DNA of 64,000 nucleotides from Flavobacterium cucumis (lineage in GTDB: Bacteria > Bacteroidota > Bacteroidia > Flavobacteriales > Flavobacteriaceae). Below, in pieces: positions 12,317-21,886 of the stretch. How positions within the stretch are numbered: position 1 is the first letter of the stretch; every line of letters starts with the position of its first letter. The notes beneath the pieces are model-generated. The model searched no databases, was not told the origin of the DNA, and saw only the letters and a list, made by a program, of their open reading frames with translations. Both the position numbers and the translations under genes were made by a program. The stretch lies in contig NZ_FRYK01000002.1 in assembly GCF_900148835.1 (NCBI RefSeq), positions 62,001 through 126,000 on the forward strand, read 5' to 3'.

Positions 12317-13510
12317 TTAAGACAAAGCTGCTTTTACTTGGTCAGCTGCTTCTTGGAATTGAACTGCAGATAAAATTGGCATACCAGAATTATCAATTAA
12401 TTCTTTAGCAATTTCTGCATTTGTTCCCTGTAAACGAACGATGATTGGCACTTTAATAGCGTCACCCATATTTTTGTAAGCGTCAACAACACCTTGAGCA
12501 ACACGGTCACAACGAACGATACCACCAAAAATGTTAATTAAAATAGCTTTTACGTTTGGATCTTTTAAGATGATACGAAAAGCAGTTTCAACACGCTTCG
12601 CATCAGCAGTTCCACCTACATCTAAGAAGTTAGCGGGTTCAAAACCTGCATATTTAATTAAATCCATAGTAGCCATTGCTAAACCAGCTCCGTTTACCAT
12701 ACAACCTACAGTTCCATCTAAATCTACGTAGTTTAATCCTACTTCTTTAGCTTCTACTTCGATTGGATTTTCTTCTCTAACGTCTCTCATTTCAGCATAT
12801 TTTGCTTGTCTGAACAAAGCGTTATCGTCGATATTAACTTTAGCATCAACTGCTAAGATTTTATTATCAGATGTTTTTAATACTGGGTTGATTTCAAACA
12901 TAGATGAATCAGAACCGATATATGCTTTGTATAAAGCATCAATAAATTTAACCATTTCTTTGAAAGCCTCACCAGATAAGCCTAAATTAAAGGCAATTTT
13001 TCTAGCTTGAAATCCTTGCAATCCATAAGCAGGATCAATCTCTTCTGTAAAAATTAAATGCGGAGTATGCTCAGCAACTTCTTCAATATCCATTCCACCT
13101 TCCGTAGAATACATAATCATATTACGACCAGTTGCTCTATTCAGTAATACAGAAACATAGAATTCAGAAGTTTCGCTTTCACCAGGATAATAAACATCTT
13201 CAGCAATTAAAACTTTGTGAACTGTTTTTCCTTCTGGTGGAGTTTGTGGTGTAATTAACTGCATTCCGATGATTTGCTCAGAAATTTCAGTTACTTGGTC
13301 TAAGTTTTTAGCTAACTTAACTCCTCCACCTTTTCCTCTACCTCCAGCATGGATTTGTGCTTTTACTACGTACCAACTTGTACCTGTTTCAGCAGTTAAT
13401 TGTTTTGCTGCAGCTACCGCTTCAACTGGGCTGTTTGCCACAATTCCACGTTGAACTCGTACTCCATAACTAGCTAGGATTTCTTTACCCTGATATTCGT
13501 GTATGTTCAT
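12317..13510 (-). CDS. sucC: Succinate-CoA ligase (ADP-forming) beta subunit
   Basis: A 397-residue ATP-grasp subunit of the TCA-cycle enzyme that couples succinyl-CoA hydrolysis to ATP formation. I start it at 13510 ([12 protein letters not shown]), the invariant family start; the frame is open 40 codons further upstream, but that part is low in complexity and overlaps the promoter region. The ATP-grasp domain has [18 protein letters not shown], and the C-terminal ligase domain has [13 protein letters not shown] and [13 protein letters not shown]. The alpha subunit gene sucD is not adjacent. A TATTTTTG element at 13554-13547 (minus) may be the -7 box; no TTG sits at the right distance. Confidence 0.97.
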   Translation of the reverse strand: MNIHEYQGKEILASYGVRVQRGIVANSPVEAVAAAKQLTAETGTSWYVVKAQIHAGGRGKGGGVKLAKNLDQVTEISEQIIGMQLITPQTPPEGKTVHKVLIAEDVYYPGESETSEFYVSVLLNRATGRNMIMYSTEGGMDIEEVAEHTPHLIFTEEIDPAYGLQGFQARKIAFNLGLSGEAFKEMVKFIDALYKAYIGSDSSMFEINPVLKTSDNKILAVDAKVNIDDNALFRQAKYAEMRDVREENPIEVEAKEVGLNYVDLDGTVGCMVNGAGLAMATMDLIKYAGFEPANFLDVGGTADAKRVETAFRIILKDPNVKAILINIFGGIVRCDRVAQGVVDAYKNMGDAIKVPIIVRLQGTNAEIAKELIDNSGMPILSAVQFQEAADQVKAALS

Positions 13511-13699
13511 AATTGTTATGCGTTTATCTTGTTTAAAAAAGTGCCACAAAAATAGCAAAGTAATTTTTAATGGACTAACTTTTTTTTGTTTAATTTGGGA
13601 ATTTGATATACATATTCTTATAAAAAACACAACTTAAGAAACTTAATAATGTTACAAATAAAACATTTTGTTATTAATTGTTTTAATTTGTTTTAAAAA

Positions 13700-13729
13700 T
13701 TGTATTGATTAAATATTGATTTACTTTTG
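13700..13729 (+). promoter_or_regulatory. Promoter of lysA
   Basis: TTG at 13700-13702, a spacer of 19 bases and TACTTTTG at 13722-13729, a full match to the Bacteroidota consensus, 18 bases before the lysA ATG. Confidence 0.75.
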
Positions 13730-13747
13730 CATTAAATAAAATCAAAA

Positions 13748-14953
13748 ATGAAACCAGAAGTATTACAACAATTAGCAACAGAATTTGGAAGTCCGTTATA
13801 TGTGTATGATGCGGAAAAAATTGCCTTTCAATACAACCGATTACAAAATGCATTTAGCAAAGTAGAACGTTTTAAGGTACATTATGCTGTTAAAGCTTTA
13901 TCGAATGTGTCTGTTTTAAAATACTTAAAAAGTTTAGGTTCTGGATTAGATACCGTTTCTCTACAAGAAGTGCAATTGGGATTACATGCTGGAGTTGCAC
14001 CAAATGACATTATATACACTCCTAATGGGGTTTCCATGGAAGAAATTGAAGAAGTGGCACAATTGGGTGTTCAAATAAATATCGACAATTTATCAATACT
14101 AGAGCAATTCGGTACTAAGCATCCAAATATTCCTGTTTGCATTCGAATCAATCCCCATGTTATGGCGGGAGGAAATGCAAATATTTCAGTAGGACATATA
14201 GATAGTAAATTTGGAATTTCAATTCATCAATTGCCTCATATTTTGAGAATTATTGAAAATACCAAAATGCACATCAATGGAATCCACATGCATACAGGTT
14301 CTGACATCTTAGACGTAGAAGTATTTTTATATGCTGCCGAAATTTTATTCGAAACAGCTAAAAATTTCACAGCACTAGATTTCATCGATTTTGGAAGTGG
14401 ATTTAAAGTACCTTACAAAAAAGGGGATATCGAAACCAATGTGGAAGAATTTGGAAGAAAATTAACAAAACGTTTTTTAACTTTCGAAAAAGAATATGGT
14501 CGTCCATTGACTTTAGCTTTTGAACCTGGAAAATTCTTGGTAAGTGAAGCAGGTTATTTCTTAGCGAAAGTAAATGTAGTAAAACAAACTACTTCAACCG
14601 TTTTTGCAGGAATCGACTCTGGATTTAATCATTTGATTCGTCCGATGTTGTATGGCTCCCAACATCATATTGAAAATATCTCCAATCCAAAAGGAAAAGA
14701 ACGTTACTACTCAGTAGTAGGTTATATCTGTGAAACCGACACTTTTGCAAGCAACCGAAGAATTACTGAAATTCACGAAGGGGACATTTTATGTTTCCGA
14801 AATGCGGGTGCATATTGCTTTTCAATGGCTTCTAACTACAACTCACGACTAAAACCTGCAGAAGTACTTTGGAAAGACGGAAAAGGGCATTTAATCAGAG
14901 AACGCGAAACTTTTGATGATATTTTGAAAAATCAGGTGATGATAGAGGTTTAA
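13748..14953 (+). CDS. lysA: Diaminopimelate decarboxylase
   Basis: A 401-residue fold-III PLP enzyme that makes lysine from meso-diaminopimelate, the last step of lysine synthesis. Lys49 in VHYAVKA is the expected Schiff-base residue. Further family signatures are HTGSD (substrate and PLP phosphate region), FIDFGSGFKVPY, EPGKFLVSEAG and ICETDTF, which carries the active-site Cys supplied to the partner subunit of the dimer. Monocistronic, with its own promoter and a terminator shared with the convergent lipoprotein gene. Confidence 0.95.
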   Translation: MKPEVLQQLATEFGSPLYVYDAEKIAFQYNRLQNAFSKVERFKVHYAVKALSNVSVLKYLKSLGSGLDTVSLQEVQLGLHAGVAPNDIIYTPNGVSMEEIEEVAQLGVQINIDNLSILEQFGTKHPNIPVCIRINPHVMAGGNANISVGHIDSKFGISIHQLPHILRIIENTKMHINGIHMHTGSDILDVEVFLYAAEILFETAKNFTALDFIDFGSGFKVPYKKGDIETNVEEFGRKLTKRFLTFEKEYGRPLTLAFEPGKFLVSEAGYFLAKVNVVKQTTSTVFAGIDSGFNHLIRPMLYGSQHHIENISNPKGKERYYSVVGYICETDTFASNRRITEIHEGDILCFRNAGAYCFSMASNYNSRLKPAEVLWKDGKGHLIRERETFDDILKNQVMIEV

Positions 14954-14972
14954 GGCACGAATTAATACGAAT

Positions 14973-15006
14973 AAAAAAGCATCAAATTTTAGTTTGATGC
15001 TTTTTT
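14973..15006. terminator. Bidirectional terminator between lysA and the convergent lipoprotein gene
   Basis: GCATCAAA (14979-14986) and TTTGATGC (14993-15000) form the stem around a 6-nt loop; AAAAAA precedes and TTTTTT follows, so it can work both ways. The stop codon of the minus-strand gene (14991-14989) lies in the loop. Confidence 0.88.
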
Positions 15007-15501
15007 ATTATACTCGTTTTGTGTATGGTTCTTTAAATTAAAAATATACTTTTCTTCTTCTAATAAAATAGTTTTTGAATTGATTGATTTAACCTTTTCA
15101 TTTTTAAAATAAACCTCCGTTATATTCATATTAGGATAAACAACAAAAATAGAGTCATGAAATTTATGATACTTTCCATCTTCAAAACTATCCCAATCCG
15201 CTTGTACTTTTCTTAAAACTAATTTTTCTATTGAATCAGTTTTTAAGTCAAAATAAACTCTTCTTTCGGAAAAACCTGCTTCTGGATTAAATCTAAATTT
15301 CAAATATTTAAGTTTTGAATCTATAAAAAAACTCTCTTGTGGTACTAAACCATTTTTTAAATATTTAAATTCTTCTGCATTTGTATTGGCAATAGCTGTT
15401 CTAAAAACTTTCTCTAAATCAGAATCTAAAATGTTATTATTTGAATTTTCACATCCAATAAATAAAAACGATAAAAATAGAAGTCTAATAAAAATATTCA
15501 T
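14989..15501 (-). CDS. Small lipoprotein of unknown function
   Basis: A 170-residue protein with a lipoprotein signal: hydrophobic MNIFIRLLFLSFLFIG followed by Cys17. The mature part is mostly beta-strand-like and charged, with no family that I recognise. It lies 8 bases after pafA and is probably co-transcribed with it. Its last codons and stop lie inside the bidirectional terminator. Confidence 0.75.
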   Translation of the reverse strand: MNIFIRLLFLSFLFIGCENSNNNILDSDLEKVFRTAIANTNAEEFKYLKNGLVPQESFFIDSKLKYLKFRFNPEAGFSERRVYFDLKTDSIEKLVLRKVQADWDSFEDGKYHKFHDSIFVVYPNMNITEVYFKNEKVKSINSKTILLEEEKYIFNLKNHTQNEYNKKASN

Positions 15502-15509
15502 AAATAAAT

Positions 15510-17120
15510 TTACTTTCCTAAAACCTCCAACAACACCTTACCATCAGAACTATTTGGCATGGTAATCTTTAGCATTTGAGTTACCGTTGGAGCAATTTGT
15601 GTGATTTCTTTTCTATCATGAGTTTGCCCCTTTTTGATGTTCCAACCAAAGAAAATTAAAGGAACATGTGTATCATATGAATAAGGCGAACCGTGAGTTG
15701 TACCAGTGGAAGAATATTCTACATAACCCGGTTTAAAAATCATGACAAGCTCTCCGTTTTGTGTTGGGTCATATCCTCTTGTGATGAAGTCTAAATAGTA
15801 ATCACTTGGATTTCCATTGGAGATTTCTTCTTCAGTATAAACTCGCTTAATATAGTCTTTTTTGTGTAAATAATCTTTGAAGACTTGTTTTACATCTTGA
15901 AAATTTAAGCCTTTCGCTTTTACTTTTGTTTTATCGAAAAACACATTGTAATTCGAATACTCTAATAGTAAATCTTCACCAAATGTTTTTTCTGAAAACT
16001 CTTTTAAGTCTTTTTGAATGTTTTTATAATTGATGTTATCTACTTTGTATTTATTGTCTTTCAAATACGTTACATTCTCCGCTCCAGCGTGATCTGCCGT
16101 TAAGAAAACCATATAATTTCCTTTTCCAACGGTTTTATCTAAGTAAGTTAAGAAATCAGCAATTGTTTCATCCAATCGTAAATAAGTGTCTTGTAATTCA
16201 ATAGAACGCGGACCTAAAACGTGTCCGATATAATCTGTTGAAGAGAAACTTACGGCTAAAAAATCGGTAATATTATCTTTTCCTAAATTTTCACTTACAA
16301 TGGCTTTTTTAGCAAAATCAACTAATAAATTATTCCCAAAAGGTGTTGAACGTAAAACTCCAGCATCATTGGCATCATACATATCTTGTAAATTGTATGG
16401 CATAAAAGGTGCCTTTTTAAACAATTTCCCTTCGTAGGGATTGTTATCAGTTAAACTCTCATTATAGGTTTCTTTTGACTTTAGTAAATCCCAACCTTTA
16501 TTAACATAATTCAAATAATGCTTTTCAGCATTAAATCGAGTTGCCCAATCTGGTAATTTTTTACCATAATACGTGCTCGAAATAAAAGCTCCGGTTTTAC
16601 TATACCAAAAAGCCCAATCCGCAAAATGTCCTGCAGGCAAAATGGCTCCTCTATCTTTAATACTAATTCCAATCACTTTTCCTTTAAAATTAGTTGATAA
16701 CTTCAATTCGTCTGTGATGGTTGAACTTTGTAAGTTTCTTGGCGACATTTTTCCTTCTTTATCAGAATCATCGCCTAATGTAGAAACTGTTGCATCATCT
16801 GTACAATATTGCTCTTTACCTGTAGCTTTATTAAACCACTCATTTCCAACTATTCCATGAACTGCAGGAGTTGTTCCAGTGTAAACTGAAGCGTGACCTG
16901 GTCCGGTGTACGTTGGCATAAAATTGTAATGTACATTATGAAATGTAAAGCCTTCCCCCATTAATCGTTTAAAACCATTCTCAGAAAAATCATCTGAAAA
17001 ACGGTATAAATATTCCATTTTCATTTGATCAACCACAATTCCAACTACTAATTTTGGCTTCTCTTGTGCTAAATTTGAAAAAGTTAATAGTGATGCAATT
17101 AGTAAAAATATTTTTTTCAT
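15510..17120 (-). CDS. pafA: Alkaline phosphatase PafA
   Basis: A 536-residue secreted zinc phosphomonoesterase of the alkaline phosphatase superfamily, after a signal peptide ending near NLAQ. The residues known from Elizabethkingia PafA are found at a constant offset of 7: metal ligand Asp31, nucleophile Thr72 in PTYTGPGHAS, Asn93, and the Lys155/Arg157 pair in IKDRGA that marks phosphomonoesterases rather than diesterases. TADHAGAE and GTTHGSPYSYDTHVP carry further zinc ligands. PafA supplies phosphate from organic phosphoesters in the periplasm and in flavobacteria is reported to work independently of phosphate level. A small lipoprotein gene follows after 8 bases. Confidence 0.92.
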   Translation of the reverse strand: MKKIFLLIASLLTFSNLAQEKPKLVVGIVVDQMKMEYLYRFSDDFSENGFKRLMGEGFTFHNVHYNFMPTYTGPGHASVYTGTTPAVHGIVGNEWFNKATGKEQYCTDDATVSTLGDDSDKEGKMSPRNLQSSTITDELKLSTNFKGKVIGISIKDRGAILPAGHFADWAFWYSKTGAFISSTYYGKKLPDWATRFNAEKHYLNYVNKGWDLLKSKETYNESLTDNNPYEGKLFKKAPFMPYNLQDMYDANDAGVLRSTPFGNNLLVDFAKKAIVSENLGKDNITDFLAVSFSSTDYIGHVLGPRSIELQDTYLRLDETIADFLTYLDKTVGKGNYMVFLTADHAGAENVTYLKDNKYKVDNINYKNIQKDLKEFSEKTFGEDLLLEYSNYNVFFDKTKVKAKGLNFQDVKQVFKDYLHKKDYIKRVYTEEEISNGNPSDYYLDFITRGYDPTQNGELVMIFKPGYVEYSSTGTTHGSPYSYDTHVPLIFFGWNIKKGQTHDRKEITQIAPTVTQMLKITMPNSSDGKVLLEVLGK

Positions 17121-17180
17121 TTTGATAATTTTATTTTACACAAAAATACGTCATAAAAAAGAAATCCATGTTAAGAAAAC

Positions 17181-17218
17181 AAAAAGACTCCAAGTTAAAA
17201 TCAACTCAGAGTCTTTTT
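17181..17218 (-). terminator. Rho-independent terminator after the gene at 17235-17648
   Basis: AAAAAGACTC and GAGTCTTTTT form a near-symmetric stem with an inner CAAGTT/AACTC extension; on the minus strand it ends in a T tract. Confidence 0.8.
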
Positions 17219-17234
17219 ACTATTTTCTACAATC

Positions 17235-17648
17235 TTAATTTTCCACTTCTTCAATTATATCATAACAGAAAACAAATTCTTTAAAATAAACATATAATTG
17301 TGGCTTATTACCTTGATCCATTCTTGTCATAAAAGATATCTTCACAGGTGTTCCCAACTGGTTTTTGCACAAATAAGAATTGATTTCATCAGTCTTTGTA
17401 ACTTCTTTATCTAAATATTCAACTATTGTATAATGCTGAATCTCTCTTGAATAAATTATGATTTTATTTTTATCATAATCCAAGGTAACATACATTTCAG
17501 ATTTTTGAGGTTTTGACCATTTTCCCCATTTGTTTTTACTATCTTTTTCTAACACGGATAAAGCAGTAGTTTTAAAACGAAATTGTTGCGCAATACTTGA
17601 AAAAGAGGTAATGAAAAGTAAAAATAAAAAAAGTTTGAAAAATTTCAT
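17235..17648 (-). CDS. Exported protein of unknown function
   Basis: A 137-residue protein that I start at 17648, because MKFFKLFLFLLFITSFSSIA is a clear signal peptide; the 16 codons before it lack any such feature. The mature part (QQFRFKTTALSVLEKD onward) is small, polar and beta-rich, with no recognised family. It stands alone, with a terminator behind it and 109 bases to the next gene upstream. Confidence 0.65.
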   Translation of the reverse strand: MKFFKLFLFLLFITSFSSIAQQFRFKTTALSVLEKDSKNKWGKWSKPQKSEMYVTLDYDKNKIIIYSREIQHYTIVEYLDKEVTKTDEINSYLCKNQLGTPVKISFMTRMDQGNKPQLYVYFKEFVFCYDIIEEVEN

Positions 17649-17757
17649 GTATATGTAATTATTAATTAAAAAGTTAAATCTAGTAAGATCTGACAATTAA
17701 ATTATGACTCGTTAGGATAAACCAACAATCAACGATGTTTTTAATTGAACTTGAATT

Positions 17758-18702
17758 CTAAAATTCAAAAGAGCTTATCTCTTTTTTAGCAGTATTAAAT
17801 TCGGTAATAATTTTATCAACGATAGTTTCTGCTGGCAAAATATCCTGAATAAGACCAGCAATTTGACCAATTTCTAACTCCCCTTCTACCAAATCCCCTT
17901 CAAACATACCACGCTTTGCTCTTCGCTTTCCTAATAAGGCTTCTAAATCGTCTCTCGATGGACATTTAGCATATAATTCCTGAACATCATTGTAAAATTT
18001 ATTTTTTATTAAACGAACAGGAGCTAACTCTTTTAATGTTAACTGCGTATCTCCCTCTCCCGTTTCTACAATGGTTCTTTTAAAATCGTCATGTGCAGAA
18101 CTTTCTATTGATGCCGCAAAACGACTTCCCATTTGAACACCATCTGCTCCTAAGGTCATCGCTGCCAACATTCCTCTTCCTGTAGCTATACCTCCCGCAG
18201 CAATTAATGGTATCGAAATTTGCTGACGAACCATAGGAATTAAGGTCAGTGTTGTAGTCTCCTCTCTCCCGTTATGCCCCCCTGCTTCAAAACCCTCAGC
18301 AACTACGGCATCAACTCCTGCTTCTTGTGCTTTTAATGCAAACTTGGAACTACTTACTACATGTACAACCGTAATACCATTTTCTTTTAGAAATGGAGTC
18401 CAAGTTTTTGGATTTCCTGCTGAAGTAAATACAATTTTCACCCCTTCTTCAATCAGAATTTGCATAATTTCCTGTATATTAGGATATAGCATTGGTACAT
18501 TTACTCCAAAAGGCCTATCAGTTGCTTTCTTGCATTTTTGTATGTGTTCTCTTAAGACTTCTGGATACATAGATCCGGCACCAATTAATCCTAAACCTCC
18601 AGCATTACTGACGGCACTTGCTAGCTTATAACCACTATTCCAAATCATACCGCCCTGAATAATAGGGTATTTAATATTGAAAAGCTTTGTGATTTTATTC
18701 AT
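17758..18702 (-). CDS. Nitronate monooxygenase / FabK-like flavoprotein
   Basis: A 314-residue TIM-barrel FMN protein. It begins NKITKLFNIKYPIIQGGM, then GGLGLIGAGSM, the phosphate-binding AAGGIATGRGM (about residues 168-178) and GADGVQMGSRF. These are shared by nitronate monooxygenases, which oxidise toxic alkyl nitronates, and by FabK-type enoyl-ACP reductases. The catalytic HNG motif region EAGGHNGREE favours the nitronate monooxygenase side. It lies 41 bases after mnmA and may be co-transcribed. Confidence 0.85.
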   Translation of the reverse strand: MNKITKLFNIKYPIIQGGMIWNSGYKLASAVSNAGGLGLIGAGSMYPEVLREHIQKCKKATDRPFGVNVPMLYPNIQEIMQILIEEGVKIVFTSAGNPKTWTPFLKENGITVVHVVSSSKFALKAQEAGVDAVVAEGFEAGGHNGREETTTLTLIPMVRQQISIPLIAAGGIATGRGMLAAMTLGADGVQMGSRFAASIESSAHDDFKRTIVETGEGDTQLTLKELAPVRLIKNKFYNDVQELYAKCPSRDDLEALLGKRRAKRGMFEGDLVEGELEIGQIAGLIQDILPAETIVDKIITEFNTAKKEISSFEF

Positions 18703-18743
18703 GATATTTACTTTTTTAATTATGGTATAAGTATCAGATTTAA

Positions 18744-19931
18744 TTAGGCAATGACACCACTTCCTAGAATTTCATCATTCAAATGCCAAGCTACAAATTG
18801 CCCTTCTGTAATAGCCGATTGCGAATTCTCAAAGATCACATACATTCCTTCTTTGAATTGATATAAAGTAGCTTTTTGTAACGGTTGACGGTAACGAATT
18901 CTTGCCATTACTTCCATTTTTTCACCTATTTTTAAAGCTAAATCTTCTCTAATCCAATGAATTTCATCATTACTGATAAATAATGCCTTTTTAAATAATC
19001 CTGGATGCTGATTGCCTTGACCTGTGTATACAATATTCCTTTCAACATCGGTTTCTATAATGAATAAGGGTTCTTTTGTCCCTCCAACATTTAACCCTTT
19101 ACGTTGTCCTTTTGTAAAATAATGAGCACCTTGATGCTTGCCCACAACTTTTCCAGGTACTTTCAAATAATCAATTCTTCTTGATTCAAAAACAAATGCT
19201 TCTTCATCTGAATTAAATTGTGGTTTTTCTTGATGATATATTTCGGCTTCCGCTGGAATTTCGATAATAACCCCTTCTTTTGGTTGTAATTTTTGTTGTA
19301 AAAATTCAGGTAATCTAACTTTACCAATAAAGCAAAGCCCTTGAGAATCTTTTTTCTCCGCAGTAATTAAATTCAATTTAGCTGCTATTTCTCGAACTTC
19401 TGGTTTCGTTAATTCGCCTATAGGAAATAACGCTTTAGAAAGTTGGTCTTGCGATAATTGACATAAAAAATACGATTGGTCTTTATTTCCGTCAACTCCC
19501 GCTAGCAATTGGTATATTTTCTCACCGTCTTTTTCAGTAATTCCTTTTCTACAGTAATGACCAGTTGCTACGTAATCTGCACCTAATGACAAGGCAATCT
19601 TCATAAAAACATCAAACTTAATTTCTCTATTACAAAGTACATCTGGATTTGGTGTTCTACCTTTCTCATATTCACTGAACATATAGTCGACTATTTTCTC
19701 CTTATATTGTTCCGATAAATCTACTGTTTGAAACGGTATACCTAACTTTTCTGCAACAAGTAGAGCATCATTACTATCTTCCAACCATGGACATTCGTTT
19801 GAAATAGTTACAGAATCATCGTGCCAATTTTTCATAAAAAGTCCGATAACCTCATAACCTTGTTCTTTTAATAAATAAGCAGCAACACTTGAATCTACTC
19901 CTCCTGAAAGCCCTACAACCACCCTTTTCAT
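18744..19931 (-). CDS. mnmA: tRNA-specific 2-thiouridylase MnmA
   Basis: A 395-residue enzyme that adds sulfur to U34 of tRNA-Lys, tRNA-Glu and tRNA-Gln. It starts [16 protein letters not shown], which holds the PP-loop ATP-binding motif; I prefer this start at 19931 over an in-frame ATG four codons upstream, which would overlap the preceding gene. The catalytic cysteines are in [11 protein letters not shown] and QGLCFIGKV, and GHYCRKG and KDQSYFL are also family signatures. Two tRNA-Lys(UUU) genes, substrates of this enzyme, lie at 43827 and 43928. Confidence 0.96.
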   Translation of the reverse strand: MKRVVVGLSGGVDSSVAAYLLKEQGYEVIGLFMKNWHDDSVTISNECPWLEDSNDALLVAEKLGIPFQTVDLSEQYKEKIVDYMFSEYEKGRTPNPDVLCNREIKFDVFMKIALSLGADYVATGHYCRKGITEKDGEKIYQLLAGVDGNKDQSYFLCQLSQDQLSKALFPIGELTKPEVREIAAKLNLITAEKKDSQGLCFIGKVRLPEFLQQKLQPKEGVIIEIPAEAEIYHQEKPQFNSDEEAFVFESRRIDYLKVPGKVVGKHQGAHYFTKGQRKGLNVGGTKEPLFIIETDVERNIVYTGQGNQHPGLFKKALFISNDEIHWIREDLALKIGEKMEVMARIRYRQPLQKATLYQFKEGMYVIFENSQSAITEGQFVAWHLNDEILGSGVIA

Positions 19932-19932
19932 T

Positions 19933-20706
19933 TTATTTTCCACTTTCTTGATCTTTCTTTAATTGTTGAAATGTTTTGGATACTTTTTGTGTATTTCGTT
20001 GTTCAAATTTAATCAATTCTTTAGCAAATTTTGAAGCTTTTACTTCTTTAATTTCCTTCCCTTTTTCAAAAAACTTCCACTTATCAATTTTATTCCCGTC
20101 TTTGTAATAGCCCTCATAAATTTTATTTCCATTACCGTCATAATAAGTAGCTTTCCCTTCAAAACGCCCATTCAAATACATATGTTCGTCTATCAAATCT
20201 CCTTTTTCAGAAAAGGTTTTTGCTATTCCTTCTTTAATTCCATTACTGTAGTTTGTCTCTTCTGCAAGCTGTCCATCTTTATAAAAAATTTTTTTTGCAC
20301 CATGCAGTTTACCGAATTTATAATTTTCAATAGTCATCAATTGAGTAGACTCAAAGTGATAATATTTCCAAATCCCATCTGGACTTTTATCAATTAATTT
20401 ACCTTCACTAACTTTATTTCCTTTTTGATCATAAAAAACAGCATAACAACTACCATCCCCTTTTGAAAAATCTCTTGTAGCTATAATAGAACTAGCTTTG
20501 GTATCATCAAAATACTTGAAAACGCCAATTTCTTTTCCATGATTAAACTCACCTTCATATCGTACTCGATTTGATTCTTTGTGTGTTCCTCTCCATACAC
20601 CGTGACGTTTTCCTTGTTCATCAAACTGATTCACTTTATTTTGACTTAGTAAGATCCCAGATAATGAAACAAAAAACAATAGAAATATTGATTTTACTTT
20701 ATACAT
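19933..20706 (-). CDS. Secreted YwqK-like (MORN-type repeat) protein
   Basis: A 257-residue protein with a signal peptide ([20 protein letters not shown]). The mature part is a run of about seven repeats of roughly 23 residues, each with a G-x-W/K-x-Y/F-x-x-G pattern (for example [24 protein letters not shown] and [12 protein letters not shown]). This is the MORN_2/YwqK repeat. Databases often label such proteins as antitoxins, but nothing here supports a toxin partner. It ends 1 base before the mnmA start, so the two are co-transcribed. Confidence 0.8.
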   Translation of the reverse strand: MYKVKSIFLLFFVSLSGILLSQNKVNQFDEQGKRHGVWRGTHKESNRVRYEGEFNHGKEIGVFKYFDDTKASSIIATRDFSKGDGSCYAVFYDQKGNKVSEGKLIDKSPDGIWKYYHFESTQLMTIENYKFGKLHGAKKIFYKDGQLAEETNYSNGIKEGIAKTFSEKGDLIDEHMYLNGRFEGKATYYDGNGNKIYEGYYKDGNKIDKWKFFEKGKEIKEVKASKFAKELIKFEQRNTQKVSKTFQQLKKDQESGK

Positions 20707-20835
20707 TGTTTAATTTTTTTTTATATTAAAATTTTGATTAATCAAATATTTAAAGGCTTTAAAAAAGTGCATCATCAAACAAAAAATAATTCTGTGTTAA
20801 ATTCACTAGTTAAGGTCAATAATATTTTTTTTATT

Positions 20836-20865
20836 TGTTTAGACTTTTTTAAATTCGCTTAAACA
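20836..20865 (+). promoter_or_regulatory. Putative CarH/LitR-type operator upstream of the fasciclin gene
   Basis: Inverted repeat TGTTTAG (20836-20842), 16-nt spacer, TTAAACA (20859-20865); the outer bases extend the match to TTTGTTTA/TAAACAAA. The start-to-start distance of 23 equals that of the photolyase operon site and is 1 less than at the regulator and crtI promoters. TAAATTCG at 20850-20857, a poor -7 match, ends 1 base before the right arm. It lies 14 bases before the ATG. Confidence 0.55.
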
Positions 20866-20879
20866 AAAAATAATTATCT

Positions 20880-21827
20880 ATGAAAAACTATGCAAAATTA
20901 ATCAAATTAAGTTTAATAGTAGTAACTTCTGCTGTTATGTTTTCGTGCTCTGATGACGACACAAATCCAATTGAAAACAATTCAATTGCTGCAATTGCTT
21001 CTAGAAATGCAGATTTATCAATTCTAGTTGACGCATTGGAAAGAACTGATTTAGTTGGAACTTTAGATCAAACTGGACCTTACACTGTTTTTGCTCCTAC
21101 GAATGCAGCTTTCACAAGTTTTTTATCAGCTAACGGTTTCAGCAATCTTAATGAAGTACCTACCGATGTACTTAGACAAATTTTATTAAATCATGTAGTT
21201 TCTGGTACAAACTTATCTACCAGTCTTTCAACAGGTTATGTAAAAACTTTGGCATTAGGTAGTGCATCAACAACAAACACACTAAGTATGTTCATCAATA
21301 CTTCCTCTGGTGTACGCTTAAATGGTGTTTCTAGTGTTGTTACTGCTGATGTAAGAGCTACTAATGGAGTTGTTCATGTTGTAGATGCAGTAATTGGATT
21401 GCCTACAATTGTTACTCATGCTTTAGCAAATCCAAACTTTTCAAGCCTAGTTGGCGCACTTACTAGTAATGGTCAACCTGATTTTGTTTCAATTTTGTCT
21501 GGTTCAGAAAATTCACCATTCACTGTTTTCGCACCATCAAACACAGCTTTTACTAACTTTGAGACTCAAAACCCAGGAGTTTTAGGTAGTTTAACTGCAG
21601 GTGAATTAACATCAGTGTTAACATACCATGTTGTAACAGGTGCTAATGTACTTTCAAACGCAATTCCTACAACACCAATTACAACCTTTGAAACTGGAAC
21701 TTTCACAATTGCTGGTACTGTAATAACTGACGAAAGATCAAGACAAACTAACATTGTTGCTGTAGATGTACAAGCTGCAAATGGAGTAATTCACGTTTTA
21801 GACAATGTCATATTGCCAAATTTCTAA
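20880..21827 (+). CDS. Fasciclin (FAS1) two-domain lipoprotein
   Basis: A 315-residue lipoprotein: the signal ends at MFSC, with Cys23 as the lipid site, followed by an acidic SDDDTN linker that suits surface export in Bacteroidota. Two FAS1 domains follow (about residues 38-175 and 178-315), each with the H1 motif (GPYTVFAPTNAAF and SPFTVFAPSNTAF) and the H2 motif (NGVVHVVDAVI and NGVIHVLDNVI). FAS1 domains mediate adhesion or bind hydrophobic ligands, carotenoids included in some cases. Its promoter carries the same inverted repeat as the crt and photolyase promoters, so I infer light-linked regulation. A terminator follows. Confidence 0.93.
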   Translation: MKNYAKLIKLSLIVVTSAVMFSCSDDDTNPIENNSIAAIASRNADLSILVDALERTDLVGTLDQTGPYTVFAPTNAAFTSFLSANGFSNLNEVPTDVLRQILLNHVVSGTNLSTSLSTGYVKTLALGSASTTNTLSMFINTSSGVRLNGVSSVVTADVRATNGVVHVVDAVIGLPTIVTHALANPNFSSLVGALTSNGQPDFVSILSGSENSPFTVFAPSNTAFTNFETQNPGVLGSLTAGELTSVLTYHVVTGANVLSNAIPTTPITTFETGTFTIAGTVITDERSRQTNIVAVDVQAANGVIHVLDNVILPNF

Positions 21828-21845
21828 TTTTATATTTTGTTGAGC

Positions 21846-21886
21846 AAAAGGCCATTACAATTGATTTTGTAATGGTCTTTTTTTAT
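21846..21886 (+). terminator. Rho-independent terminator of the fasciclin gene
   Basis: AAAGGCCATTACAA (to 21860) and TTGTAATGGTCTTT (21867-21880) form a long stem with one G-T pair, followed by T residues. Confidence 0.9.

Noticed and set aside
13586-13594. TTGTTTAAT half-site between sucC and lysA
   Set aside because: No TTAAACA at the 23-24 bp distance; a single AT-rich half-site is expected by chance.
19933-20706. Antitoxin label for the YwqK-like repeat protein
   Set aside because: No toxin gene is adjacent, the protein is exported, and the neighbours are tRNA-modification and metabolic genes.
20777-20875. 15-bp direct repeat AAACAAAAAATAATT at 20777 and 20861
   Set aside because: Low-complexity AT sequence; the second copy is explained by the operator region, and the first has no partner half-site.
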